From NCBI GenBank assembly GCA_022605425.2, contig CM061255.1:558001-622000 (forward strand): a DNA stretch of 64,000 nt, read 5' to 3'. This DNA comes from Hamiltosporidium tvaerminnensis. Taxonomy: Eukaryota > Microsporidia > Dubosqiidae. Shown piece by piece: positions 1 to 11,281 of the stretch (positions are counted from its first letter, which is position 1; each line of letters begins with the position of its first letter). Under the pieces are notes generated by a model. That model searched no databases and was not told the origin of the DNA. It saw nothing but the letters and a program-made list of their open reading frames with translations. A program made the translations under genes and the position numbers.

Positions 1-1113
1 CAACTTGTTGCAATTTGTATTTTTTCCTTTTATAATCACGATACATTCAGGCGTTCTTCTAAAAGATGCTTCATATCACTTAGATCAGTTTAATTCGGTT
101 CACGAATTTTATTCTTTGGAAAAACAACGAACATTTATAAAGAAATACTGCAACAATTTTTTTCTAATCAAAATTAAAAAAAATAATTTTATGAAAATAA
201 TCGTGTACTTTTTGAAGTTTAGGGTAGTACAAACAACATACCTTAAAGCATTGCTGATTTGACTACAAACATTAAACTAGGCACATTTTGCCAAATACTT
301 ATCGAGTTATTAAAGTGACTATAGAAGTTATACTTGTATTAATATTAATCAGGTTATGTAATAAATAATGTTAGTTTCGTAAAATTATTAAAATTACTAA
401 TTTTATCAAGCCTTATTCATAATGTATAGAATAATCAGGTTGTCTGCACTATATAATTTTATTTACTTTTACAGAACCGCCATATGTATTGTAAAAAGCC
501 TTGATTTCAAATAACTTATATTAATTTAAAAATTTTTATTACTTCACAAATACGCTCTTGATTCATTAGAATTGATCATAGTTGAGATTGATGGTATTCT
601 ATAAATTATTTGAAATGTTACTATGCGCTTCTTAATAGTACGTTGTAAAAAAAATATTTTTAAAGCTTATAATTTTTAAAGGTAGTAAGTAACTATCAAT
701 GTGCTAATTTTTAACAGTAAGATTGCAACCGATTATTTATTCAGAGTTCGATTTTAATAATGTTTCTCTTTTGTTATTAATTAGAGATTTCATTTTTGTA
801 CTATCAATTCATTTTGTAAAATAATGAATATTAAGAAGTACTAAAAACCAGGATAAACTTTTTCCTTAGTTGTTGTTAATTGCTGACATGTATAAAAATC
901 TTTAAAAATATATCGTTTAATATATAAAACGATGAAAATGAGGTTAAAATATGTATTTATCATAGCTGATTATAAATTTTAAAGTTATTTTCGACAAAAA
1001 AAGAAGGATTAAATCGATTGTATTCTTATATTTGTGATTTGTCAAATTATCAAGTTTTTATACTTTTATTTAATTTTCTTAAAAAAAATTTAATAGTAAT
1101 TTTTTTTTCTTGC
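1..1113. other. Non-coding upstream part of left arm
   Basis: AT-rich sequence upstream of the MSH5-like gene. Short open frames exist but have no recognisable protein and no codon signature. The whole stretch reappears in the right arm (62866-63978). I see no RNA gene or regulatory motif in it. Confidence 0.6.
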
Positions 1114-3765
1114 ATGAATATTTCAATTTTATATAAAAAGAATATTCTTGGTGTATGCATTCAGGATATGAAAGATCTTTTTATTGTACAAGATATTTAC
1201 GATACACATGAATGTGATATTTTAAAAGACATTATTCATACATTTGACATTCAAAAATGTTTTTATTCGTTGGATTTAAGTTTAGAGTGATATGAGTGTC
1301 TAGAAGAATGCCAGATAGAATTTGAAATGATAGTAACAAAAACGTATGAGAATTTGTCAGTAAAAAAACATTTAGAACAATTTATTGAAAAAGACAAATA
1401 TAAATTATCCATTTCGTGTTTATCATCGTTACTCATATTTTTTAATTGCCCAGAAATAATTAAGGAAATTATTGCCGATAACAAAAAAGTAAGTTGCGAA
1501 AATCGTTTTTTTGTCGGTAAGAAGGTAAAAACAGTAGAAACAATTAAAGATGAACGCCAAAATAACTTTAGAATGTGTAAACTAATAACATCTATCGGTG
1601 TTTATAATATTCATTTGCTTGATTTGCGTGAAACACTATTTCTTTCGCAATCTACAATGAAATCACTCTATTTATTGAAGGAAAAAAGACATCCGAATAT
1701 TAATATCTCAACTAAAAAAGATTTTTCTGTTATTGAAAAAATAGATTTCACTCAAACCACCATGGGGAAATCTCTTTTAAAGTTGTGGGTAAATTTTCCC
1801 CTTTTAAACATTAAAAAAATTAATGAAAGGCGAGAAATTATAGATTATATCATAAATAATAGTTTACAGACAAAAACAACCCAATTTTTAAAGATGTGTG
1901 TGTGTTTAGAAAAAAACAATAATAATTTCTATCAAAAAAACAAAAAAAGCTATTTTTTCAAACTAAGAAAATTTTTAATGGCATCTTATGAAATTACAAA
2001 ATTATTTAAAAACGTTTTTCAACATGATACAGATTTTATATCTGATCTTATTTATGAAATTGATAGTAAACTAGATTTAAATGCCAAAATAAATTCTGTA
2101 AGTAATAAAGATCGAAAAAATATAAATAAAACCAATTCAAATGATAGCATTCTAATTCCTTTTGATAAATCTAAGGGGAATAATATATTAAATGAATTTC
2201 ATACATTCCTTGACGATGATAGTTATATAGGCAAAACCAATATAAATTTTAATGATATAGATGATAAAAATGTATTTATTATAAAAGAAGGTATTATTGA
2301 GCACTTAGATACCTTAAAAAAAACTTTTAAAGAACTTCCAGAATATTTAGACTGCATTGCTAAAAAAGTATCGAATGAAAAAAATATAACCGTAAGTATA
2401 ATATATTATCCTCAAATCGGATATCTAATTGAAACAAAATCGAATATAGAAGAATGGATCTGTAAATTTAAAATTAAAGAAAATTATTATTATAAAAATG
2501 AATTTATGAATGATTTAGATAGTGAACTGGGGGACATTTTAACACAAATATATGATATTGAACTAGAAATTTTGAATTCGATTCGAAACAAAATAGTCAA
2601 AGAAAGAAGAAAGCTTGATTCTTTGATAGATTATATTGCTATCGTAGATTGTATAAATTCTTTAGCGACATCTGCCATTAAATATAATTTAAAGAAGAGC
2701 GATATAATAGATAAAAATATTTTTGAATTTAAAGATTTGCGTTGTATTTTGAACTTTGATTTTTATGGTTTCGACTTTACTTTAGATTCAAATTGTATTT
2801 TGACAGGCCCGAATTCTTCAGGGAAAAGTTCTTTATTACGTACGATCGGTATATCAATAATTTTAAATCAAATCGGTTCATTTATACCATGCAAGCAGGC
2901 ATCAATGAAACTATTTGATAAAATCTTTACAAAGATGGCATCCAACGAATCTTTAAACTGTAACAGAAGCGCTTTTGCTAGCGATATGTCTTTAGTGAGA
3001 GAAGCTTTGAATTATGGATCATCAGATTCAATCTTTTTAATTGATGAACTTGGAAAAGGAACAAATATCATTGACGGCACTGCTTTATTTTTATCAATTT
3101 GTAAGAATTCAAGGGATATTTTGGTTATTTCCACTACACATTTAATGGGATGGCTAATCGATAACTTTAATGAAAATAAAACCATTGAAGTTTTAAATAC
3201 AAAAGAAACCCCATCTAACGCCTCGGATCAGAATACATTTAATACAAAATATGCGGTATCTAGTGATGAAAATTCAAAATCAACAAGCATAGAAGCACTA
3301 AATGAAATTTTTGATTGCAAAAGAACAAAAATTGAAACTGAAAATAATAGAAATACTTCTGATTCATCAAGTCAAATTATATCTAAGGATAAAGAATTTA
3401 ATAATTTAGAACTTTCATATATTAATGAATCTGCCTGCTTTAAAAACAAAAATATATTTATCACAAAATCAAAGGATGATTTATCTGGAATTTTAATTCA
3501 AATTTTCGATAATTACTGCTTTAAAATGCTTGAAAAACAGATCAGTTCTAAAAAATACACAATTAAAGATGGAATATGCACCGAAAGTCTTGGGTTAGAA
3601 CTTATGCATAAATTTAATTATCCTGCTAGTTTCTATGATGAATGTATAGAACTAAAGAAAAAATTAAGCCAAAAATATTTTAAAAATTTAAATATGCAGG
3701 AAAATGATAATAACTGGGCTGTAGAAATTATAAATGATGTTATTTTTAATGCCAAAAATACATAA
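1114..3765 (+). pseudogene. MSH5: MSH5-like meiotic MutS homolog, left copy, in-frame stop
   Basis: MutS-family ATPase. In other eukaryotes MSH5 pairs with MSH4 to stabilise meiotic crossover intermediates. Reading from the ATG at 1114 gives 883 codons, close to yeast and human MSH5 (about 830-900). The protein starts directly in a connector-like domain and lacks the mismatch-binding domain, as MSH4 and MSH5 do. The Walker A motif reads TGPNSSGKSS. The Walker B region LIDELGKGTNIIDG has the GKGTN form seen in MSH5 rather than the GRGTST form of MSH2/MSH4. The C-terminus has the usual helix-turn-helix region (GICTESLGLELMHKF). A hydrophilic Ser/Asn-rich insert lies between ATPase and C-terminus. 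A TGA at 1288-1290 interrupts the frame where the other copy has CGA (Arg). Translation could restart at the ATG at 1327, losing about 70 residues. An in-frame TTG at 1018 was rejected as start. Confidence 0.85.
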
Positions 3766-3959
3766 ACTTCTGTACAAGATGCTTTACATATAAATAAAAA
3801 CCGAGAATATAAAATGTATCTTTTATTCAACAATTTATCTCCTAAAACAATTTTCGAAATTATTTTTTTATATCATTCATTATTACGCCGAGAATGCTAA
3901 AAATAAAAAGTCAAATTTTATTAATTTATTTTTGTCTTTTAGTCAATACTTTCTGTAAA

Positions 3960-4779
3960 AACTTCAATTGCAAAATAAAATATTTGATAAAGTTTTTATT
4001 TTAACTTATTTAATACTTTTTATAAATTAAAAATTGCTCATAAAAATATAAATTTTTAATTTGTATGACAAATATATTCTATGATAGAAATATTTCTAAA
4101 TAAACGAATTTTTTTGTATATATTATGAATCAAGTTTAATTAACGAATTTTAAAGATGTTTTTCGTACGAAGCCCAAATATTTATATGTGTAAAAATGTG
4201 GGACTATATGTGTGAGTTATGACTGTCACAGCAGAGGCTATTTTTTATTATGAAGGTATATTAACTAAATGGTTTTATTATCAGATTTTTATTTAAAGAT
4301 GCCACAGTATCTATTTGTAGGTTAAAATTTGTTAATTAGGATGCGATAATTTAAAGGCAATAAATATAAAGCGTAAGTTTAAGTGTGATATTGAATTAAT
4401 AAATGAACAAAGAGTTTTAATATTAGTTGTAGTAACTTAACAGGTTGTAATAGAAGTGAAAAGAAGAAAAAAGCTTTATTAGAGATCGGCATGGTTAAAT
4501 TTGTAGTAGTTATTTTTTGCTTCGGTCTATCACATTTTATCGTTTTTCTAAAGTGCGGAAATATTTTTAATTGGTAGTCAATCAGCGAATTTTTACCAAA
4601 AATGTCATTGGATTTGGAAACAGTAAGAATACAATATGCAATTATACTTTGAACTGGAGTGTGCAAGATCGCTCAAATATGTTAACTTACTATATATTAT
4701 TTTGGCTCGTTTCTTTCCCTAAGGATGAAACAATTTCACGAGTAAATCATGGTTACACCATGTTTTAGACGTTCCCTAG
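3960..4779. other. Intergenic, nothing recognised
   Basis: AT-rich sequence between the inner edge of the left arm and a decayed gene. Small open frames on both strands show no family signature. No repeat of this segment was noticed elsewhere. Confidence 0.5.
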
Positions 4780-5950
4780 ACTTTCTTCATTAACTGGTTA
4801 GGTTGTCAGTCTAACCCAAACTTTCTGGTCGAAAAAAAAAGATTGCGTCCACCGGAAATCGAAGCCGGCCTATCGGAATTAAATTTCGATATCGTACAAA
4901 CTAAACCATTGTCGCAACTTACAATGTTATACATATACAAAATGACCGATAAAAATGTATTGAAAGAGCTTGATCATACACTGCATTATTTGAAAGAAAA
5001 TGTGCAACACTTTGGTGGGGCCCAAATTTTATTGTCTGGTGGCATTGGTTAAGCTTTACCATTAATTCAGATTCGAAATTTGCTGATGAGCTCAATGCAT
5101 GTCTTAAACCCTCGGTTTAATACAAAACGCACTGAAACCGACTTTAAAAAACAATACATTGTTCAACTATAAAATGATCCATCCGCCGAAATTTTCGCAA
5201 AACGATTTGTATATTGAAAATAGGAAGATATAAATGACGGATATACACATGTATCACATTTTATGCTAAGTTTTGTGAAATAGGATTAACTGATGATCAA
5301 TTGGTTCAAAACGTTTCCGTAGATATTACCATAAATTACAAAACTCATCAGCGGCTCAGTGAACCTACTATATTTGCCGTTGCCAACAATGATATGAGTG
5401 CCATGAATTTCAAAATTCCAAATGGAATATTGGGAGAGGATAACCATACAAGTTCATCGATACTGTTAAAACAAGACGACATTGTCAATTATGCAACGAA
5501 ATCCTTGAAATTACCGGATTATTTATAATTCATTGCATATTTTGGTATTCAAACTTGGAGACCTATCATTCTTCTGCGACATATAAATCCGCTATAACTT
5601 GTAACCACACAAGACTTTAATTAAAAAAATTTCATGAAAATTTCATATAGCCCAATTTTGAATCAAAATAGCAGATATTCTGTCGCCATCAATTCTAATA
5701 TTTTTCATTTATGGAACTGAACACAAAATCTTTACAGTTTAATAGAGCTTGCCTTTTCATTTACAATAATATAACAACAGGAAAAATCTTTGCGATTTCG
5801 CAAAAAAATTTTATGAAATGTGATTTCACTTGGATAAAACTAGGTGGCCGCTTAACGCGTGGGAAAAATTTTCGATTTACTCGACTGCGGCGAGACAAAA
5901 AAACAAACCATATTGTTTATCCAGAAAGCTCTCAAATAAATAAATAAAAA
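4780..5950 (+). pseudogene. Decayed protein-coding gene(s) of unknown family
   Basis: Three open segments (4843-5052, 5301-5528, 5711-5947) have amino-acid use and a richer G+C content unlike the surrounding DNA. The sequence between them still reads like protein if stops and frame changes are allowed, so I interpret the stretch as one or two genes broken by several lesions. The third segment ends in a basic region with many Arg and Lys residues. I do not recognise the family. The composition differs from the host genes nearby, so acquisition from another genome, including a virus or transposon, is possible but unproven. Confidence 0.5.
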
Positions 5951-6326
5951 ACATTAAAAAAAATCTTCGAAGTGATGTTAATTTTTGTTTCCTTAGATTT
6001 CCATTGTTTAATTTTCGAAGCATCGCGCGATAGGTAAACTAGTAATATATAAGAAGGCATAATACGTGTTAATAACAGTCGTGGTAGTTATAAGGTTTTA
6101 TTTAATAAGACATAGAACATTATAAGATAACATTTTTTAATAAAAGCACTTGTATTCAAAAAAGTGTAATGAAGAGTAAACAGAGTATTCTTGGATATAA
6201 GTGTTAATTACTGTACTAAGTAATGTAGGATTATCATAATAAAGAACATGATTTTTATGGTTATTTTTAATTACGTTATATATATTGTATTTCCTTATTT
6301 AATCTGTTAAATTCTTTACCCTATAA
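5951..6326. other. Intergenic upstream of NSE2-like gene
   Basis: AT-rich, no conserved frame. It contains the CCC start-proximal motif of the next gene at its right end. Confidence 0.5.
6318..6321 (+). promoter_or_regulatory. CCC-type start-proximal motif
   Basis: ACCC lies 5 nt before the ATG at 6327. Similar C-runs precede several other genes of this window by 3-9 nt and resemble the CCC-like motif described near microsporidian start codons. Confidence 0.4.
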
Positions 6327-6794
6327 ATGGAAGAGTCAATATTAGAAAGAATAAGATTATTAGAAGAAATATTAAAAGAAGTAAAAGATAAAGAAACAGT
6401 AAAAGAAATATTATCACAGAAATATTTAATGCTAAATAGCGAGAATGTCTATAAACATATAAATAATAAACAGAATGTTGATCGATTTGATGAACAGAAA
6501 ATAAAAAATTCAAGTAAAAAAGATCTTACTAAGTATTTATATAGTATTATTGAAAAAAGTAGAGAATATAAAAATGTTGTAGAAAATTTTAAAGAATGTG
6601 GAATAGAAATTTCTGGGATTAAAAGTAACAATGTATGTCCTATTACACTAAAAAAGATAGTGGATTTGTATGTAGGTGAGTGTGGACATAAATTTGAAAG
6701 AATTGCTGTTTCAGAACTTAGAAAACAAAATAGAATATGTCCCGTTGTAGGATGTAGTAAAGTTTTAAGAGAAAAGGTTGAAAGGAACGAATAG
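6327..6794 (+). CDS. NSE2: NSE2/MMS21-like SP-RING SUMO E3 ligase
   Basis: Protein of 155 residues. The first ~85 are charged and helical (coiled-coil-like), as expected for the part of NSE2 that binds the SMC5 arm. Residues 104-143 form an SP-RING: CPIT at 104, then C119-G-H121, then CPVVGC with C138 and C143. This C...CxH...Cx4C spacing is the zf-Nse signature. In other eukaryotes NSE2 is the SUMO ligase subunit of the nuclear SMC5/6 complex, which acts in recombination repair. The protein is shorter than yeast MMS21 (267 residues), in line with microsporidian gene shrinkage. The gene is isolated, with long barren DNA downstream. The ATG is supported by an ACCC motif just upstream. A PIAS-type ligase is less likely because of the small size and the Cx4C ending. 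Confidence 0.72.
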   Translation: MEESILERIRLLEEILKEVKDKETVKEILSQKYLMLNSENVYKHINNKQNVDRFDEQKIKNSSKKDLTKYLYSIIEKSREYKNVVENFKECGIEISGIKSNNVCPITLKKIVDLYVGECGHKFERIAVSELRKQNRICPVVGCSKVLREKVERNE

Positions 6795-9059
6795 GTGTGT
6801 GTTTTAAATTAAAAAAATGTTAAAAATTAGTGATTTTCTGCTAGAAATATTTCTTAAGGAATTAATTTTGTTATACTGGTTTTTAATCAGGTGAGAAACA
6901 AGGAATACAGAATTTAAAGTTAAGAAAACAAAGCCGTCAATATTATAAATCTTTTTTAAAAAGTAATATTGCATGGCGAATAAGATATGTGTGTTTTATT
7001 GGCGTTAATATCAATATTTAGGTTTTTTAAAGAATTTAATTCTATATTTTGTTTATTGGAAAATTGGTCGAATACACTAGAAATAAAAATTTATAAATTA
7101 AAAAAAAATATTGTAAAAATCATGATAGCTACTATTTTTTCTTTAATAGGAAGGGATTTGTATAAAAAAACAACTAACTTTAACAATTTTATGACAATAA
7201 AATAAAATATAAAATATTTATTTAACGTGTTGAGATTAGGTTCTATGTGATAACTTGGGATTATTTTATGATTAAATATTGTAAGAAATACTGTATAAGA
7301 CTTTAAATATTTAGGAATACAGAGGATATTTTGTTTATAACCTAAGAAGACTGTCAAAACAATTCTTTTGGATCATCTAGATAGATTTTAATCGAGATCA
7401 ACTTCCGAAGTGAACAATAGGTTTTTAAGCGTGTTATTTAAAGAGTTGAAAACATGAAAAAACGATAACCGCTTGATAACGAATAAGTAGCCACGAAGAT
7501 GGTGTTGAAATCGTAGAAGATGGTATATCTCTTTATTCTATATCGAATCACATAAGTTGAACCGACAATAAATATAAATAAAGATTTGGATTTAGAAGAT
7601 GACTTTTATAGTTTCAAAAAGGTAAAAGAAAATCTTTTAAACCTAGCAATTTATTAAATATGTATTTTTTAGAGACATTTCTACTATTGATAAATCTTTT
7701 ATAGATACACTACATTTTCTAGATATTTAAATATTTCTATGATATCATAGATCGAATCTATATTTAAATACTACGTGATACTAATTTATATTGTATTATA
7801 TTTTCTTAATTTTAAGTGGTGGTTGTTATGCCTACGGCTACTTCTGACAAATCAATCAAGATTTACGGGTTAAAAATTCAATGTTTTGAAGACATAATGT
7901 TTCGGTCAACATTTCCACGAAAATAATGTTCTACATAATCAGTAAAGAGATAACATTTCGAAGATAATGGAATACCTTTTATCAATAAAATTTTCAAAAT
8001 AAAATAATTGATATATTCACATAATGAGATATACTGTATGAATTAAGGACAACCTATTTGTCAAGAAATTTCGATTACATACTTTATTAAATATGTTTAA
8101 GGGAAATATTAAATTAGAGCTTTGCTTTCTTTTGAAAAATAATAATTTGTAGAGACTAAAATTTCAAATCATTATAAAATTTTGTTTAATTTGTTTTTAG
8201 TGATTATTAACTAATTTTTTTCAGTTTTTTGGCGTCCGGCGGTTAAATTTTACAGTTTCTAAGTTTTTTATTTGAAAGAATTTTCTAATTATTTAGTTAT
8301 AAATATTGCGACTCGAAGTTTAAGCTCTGAAACCAAAATATTCTAAGTATAAGAATGAAATCTTATGCGCAAAATTAGAACTTTAAAGTATTATAAAAGA
8401 GAACTGTATCTTAGCAAAAAAATCCAAAGTAAATTTTGATCACGTATGCATTTATAATAAAAAAGGATGTTTTTCTGGCTAAATAGGTATCTTAGTCTCT
8501 TATATGACTGTACATTGACCCATAAAATATGATATATACCTTTTTTATATTTATCATGTAAATAAATTGATTCAGTAATTTTAAAAACTTGTCGTAAAAA
8601 AATTTATACAAAAATGAACAAAGAAGTATCACATAACTTTTTATGAGGTTTTAATAGTTATTAAAATAAATGTTATATTCTTCTGGCTGTTTTCTTCAAA
8701 TTTCATTTATTTTAACGCAAAAATTTGAAAAGTACCATTACAATCTTCCTAATATTCTTAATAATTTTATAAGTTTTTTGCGGGTTTAGATGATCCAGTA
8801 CTAAATAAGATAAAGTATAAAGTCAAAAGGAACAATCTCGGATTGTATATGGCACTAGAAATAAAAAAACTGGGCGTAACAAAACTAATGGGTAAAAGTC
8901 TTGCTTTATCTAGATCGTTAATCGGAAGGGGTAAGAATAGCTAATTTAGTCGTCATAAATAGAATTTAGATTATAAAAATTGAATAAAAAATTTATTACT
9001 TATAAAATGTATTGATATTATCGATCAGCATGTTCACATATTTCATAATAATTAAGGTT
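6795..9059. other. Gene-poor AT-rich stretch
   Basis: About 2.3 kb without a convincing gene. A frame of about 54 codons near 8785-8945 reads like protein but has no ATG and no recognisable family. A G+C-richer patch lies near 7815-7880. Both could be relics of transposons too old to assign. Confidence 0.5.
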
Positions 9060-10340
9060 CTATTTATTTTTAACTACTAACAAATCAATTATTGTAATGC
9101 AAAAAATTCCAATTCCAACAACAAAAATGAAGTACGAAAGAAATGAATAAATGTTTCTTCTGTTATCATTAGAGCGTAAATAAAACAAAGCCGGTAAAAT
9201 AAGACACATAAGTGTAGAAGCCGTAGCCCCAATTATTGTATAAACAATTCCTAATTTTATATCTTGGCTGACAATTAAATAAGTAGCAATAATTAGAAAT
9301 GTGGTAACGATTCCATTTATTATAGTTTCGGAGAGTGTGGTTGTAGTATGGCTCGTAGGAAGATTAGTATTTGTAATTTGATTGGTATTGGAAATACTTG
9401 CTATATCTAAATTTGTATTTCTATAATCGGTTCTAGTTGAAACATATTCCATGTTATTGTTATATTTGGGCATAAACATATAACAAAAGTACATCCGAGC
9501 AGGAATAATTTGAAGGGGATATGAAAACCCCATTACTATAACATAAAGGAATTGTATAAGGATTCCCAGGGTATCTGATGAATATCGTTGCAGAATATTG
9601 TCAGTAACTGATGAAGAATATAAAAGGTAGTTTGACAGCCCAAAAGTGGTATAAGCAATAACTGCAGTTAGAATTGTTGCAAATATTAGTCTTATAAGAT
9701 TTCTTGTGGAATTATTAGGCAATTCATTTCTGACAGAAAAAATATTTTGATGACAAGTAAATGCAAATACTAATTTACCCAGTCCTTCTATCCATTTGGA
9801 TGAAAAAGAAGTGTAAAGAACAGGTGATTGAATCGGTGAAGTAAACAAACGATATATCGATGTTAAAATCACAATAAAAATAGCAATTATACCACATGTA
9901 GATGTATATTTTAAATTGTTAAGATTACGGAAATAACAAACAGATGCGATTATTGCCAAATAAATAGCTGTAGAAGAGTTAGCCTGTGTTAATAAATTTG
10001 ATCCAAATACTGGCTGTAAAACATTAGGCAGCAATTGTCTAATTATTATCAAATATGAAGTACCCACACCGAAACATTTTATAAAAATACCAAAATCCAC
10101 AAGAAATTTGAGTTTTGGAAAATTTTCACTGCAAAGCATCGATATACTAGAAGATCTATCATATTTCTTACTACAAAACATATAAAGCAATAAGCCCGAT
10201 GCACTAAAACATGCGGAAAAAAGTGTTAAGATAAATGCTGGAACAACTCCATAGGTACTAAATATACTTGGGAATGTCAGTATTCCACTTCCCATAGCTG
10301 TTTTCAAAAGATTTATATATCCTGAAAAAAAACCGTTCAT
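9060..10340 (-). CDS. AAAP-family amino-acid transporter (AVT/SLC38-like)
   Basis: Membrane protein of 426 residues with about 11 hydrophobic segments, the typical size and topology of the Aa_trans family. The N-terminus reads NLLKTAMGSGILTFPSIFS, the TM1 motif of this family, with the unwound GSG region where substrate and ion bind. AFTCHQNIFSVRNELPN matches the family's conserved CH-containing TM region. SYPLQIIPAR matches the later FPLQ...PAR motif. A hydrophilic loop rich in Thr/Asn (about 295-330) follows. Members move neutral or basic amino acids across vacuolar or plasma membranes; in an intracellular parasite import of host amino acids is plausible, but the substrate cannot be read from sequence. 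No CCC motif precedes the ATG. Confidence 0.85.
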   Translation of the reverse strand: MNGFFSGYINLLKTAMGSGILTFPSIFSTYGVVPAFILTLFSACFSASGLLLYMFCSKKYDRSSSISMLCSENFPKLKFLVDFGIFIKCFGVGTSYLIIIRQLLPNVLQPVFGSNLLTQANSSTAIYLAIIASVCYFRNLNNLKYTSTCGIIAIFIVILTSIYRLFTSPIQSPVLYTSFSSKWIEGLGKLVFAFTCHQNIFSVRNELPNNSTRNLIRLIFATILTAVIAYTTFGLSNYLLYSSSVTDNILQRYSSDTLGILIQFLYVIVMGFSYPLQIIPARMYFCYMFMPKYNNNMEYVSTRTDYRNTNLDIASISNTNQITNTNLPTSHTTTTLSETIINGIVTTFLIIATYLIVSQDIKLGIVYTIIGATASTLMCLILPALFYLRSNDNRRNIYSFLSYFIFVVGIGIFCITIIDLLVVKNK

Positions 10341-11017
10341 AATATTAATATCAAATTTTTTTTTATTTATTTTGAATTATTTGTTTTTTTATGACACATT
10401 GTTTCAGAAATCTATAGATTTTGTTTTTAAAAATCTTATCTAGGTTTTTTATTGGTAAATATGTTATCTATTGATTAATATATTTATGAAATATATAATT
10501 TACGTACAATAAAATATCTAATTAATTGTATAAGATTATGTTTTGAATGGATAAACCAAACTTAGAAAAAATATTTACTATGGTAATTTACAATTTTCTA
10601 AGAATAGTAAATGTTTAACATGTCAAAAATAAATTATTACCTGAAACTGATTTTTTAAATAATAATTTTAGAATATATGTATAGTTTGATTAAGGCTTAA
10701 ATATATAAATTTTGATATGTTAAATTAGTATATATATGATGTATAGTTATTGCAAAAATAAAATATAATATATTAAATATAAGCCAATACTTTGATATAC
10801 TTCCATATGTTCATTCGATAATCTATGAAATGAAAAAAAGGTTGTTTTAAAAGATTACAAAAAAATAGAATAATAAAAGACTCTTTGAAATATATCTTTC
10901 TATTATTTATTTTTCGAAATACTATGCATTTATCTATCAATCAAATAAAATATAATTGTAAGAGCTAAAAAAACGGATAAGATTAATCCAAAATTTTTAT
11001 AAAGCATTAACGCAAGT
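10341..11017. other. Intergenic, nothing recognised
   Basis: AT-rich DNA upstream of the transporter gene, with no open frame of note. Confidence 0.5.
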
Positions 11018-11281
11018 ATAGCTTATGATTTTGCCCACATAGTTTCGGGAATAGATTTGGCTTGGAGTATTCTCTGCTTGTCGTAATATGCGATTAAAAG
11101 GGATTAATCCTCCAAGTTGGGCGTAGGGCTAACAACCCACCCTTTAAAAATACCTTTTTACGAAACCAGAAATTGTAAAAAAAATCCACTGTATAAAGAT
11201 CTGATGCGGAATTACTGAAGGAAACAAAGACTCTTGCAGGCTATAGTGCCTAGGATGAATGAATGAATAGCTTTTGATTTT
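11018..11281 (+). mobile_element. Short RTE-derived/SINE-like retroinsertion with 15-bp duplication
   Basis: The G+C-richer insert 11033-11266 (234 bp) is flanked by a 15-bp repeat, ATAGCTTATGATTTT at 11018-11032 and ATAGCTTTTGATTTT at 11267-11281, with one mismatch. It ends in a GAAT simple-repeat tail. It contains GGGCGTAGGGCTAACAACCC (near 11119), a motif I associate from memory with arthropod RTE-type LINEs, and ends with CTATAGTGCCTAGGATGAAT, also like RTE 3' ends. It encodes no protein. Direct repeats, a simple-sequence tail and non-coding body fit a non-autonomous retroposon moved by an RTE-type machinery. Confidence 0.6.

Larger units (their letters stand above)
1..3959 (+). repeat. 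Left arm of a ~3.96-kb inverted repeat
   Basis: Position 1 pairs with the complement of 63978 and position 3959 with 60022. Within the gene the arms differ in length by only a 3-bp and a 1-bp indel, with scattered substitutions (roughly 30 amino-acid differences counted by eye). Homology stops abruptly after the shared sequence TTTCTGTAAA near 3959. The arm begins at the first base of the window, so it may extend further left. The upstream non-coding sequence is conserved as well as the gene, which suggests a fairly recent duplication. Confidence 0.93.

Noticed and set aside
5-262. 85-codon open frame at the left edge
   Set aside because: It lies in the non-coding upstream part of the left arm, has no family signature, and the right-arm equivalent has differences that do not preserve it.
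1018-1113. Extension of MSH5 from a TTG codon
   Set aside because: The segment is AT-rich, has no similarity to MutS proteins, and the ATG at 1114 coincides with the start of the conserved domain.
8785-8945. Protein-like frame of about 54 codons
   Set aside because: No ATG, no recognisable motif and no repeat elsewhere in the window; not enough support for a gene.
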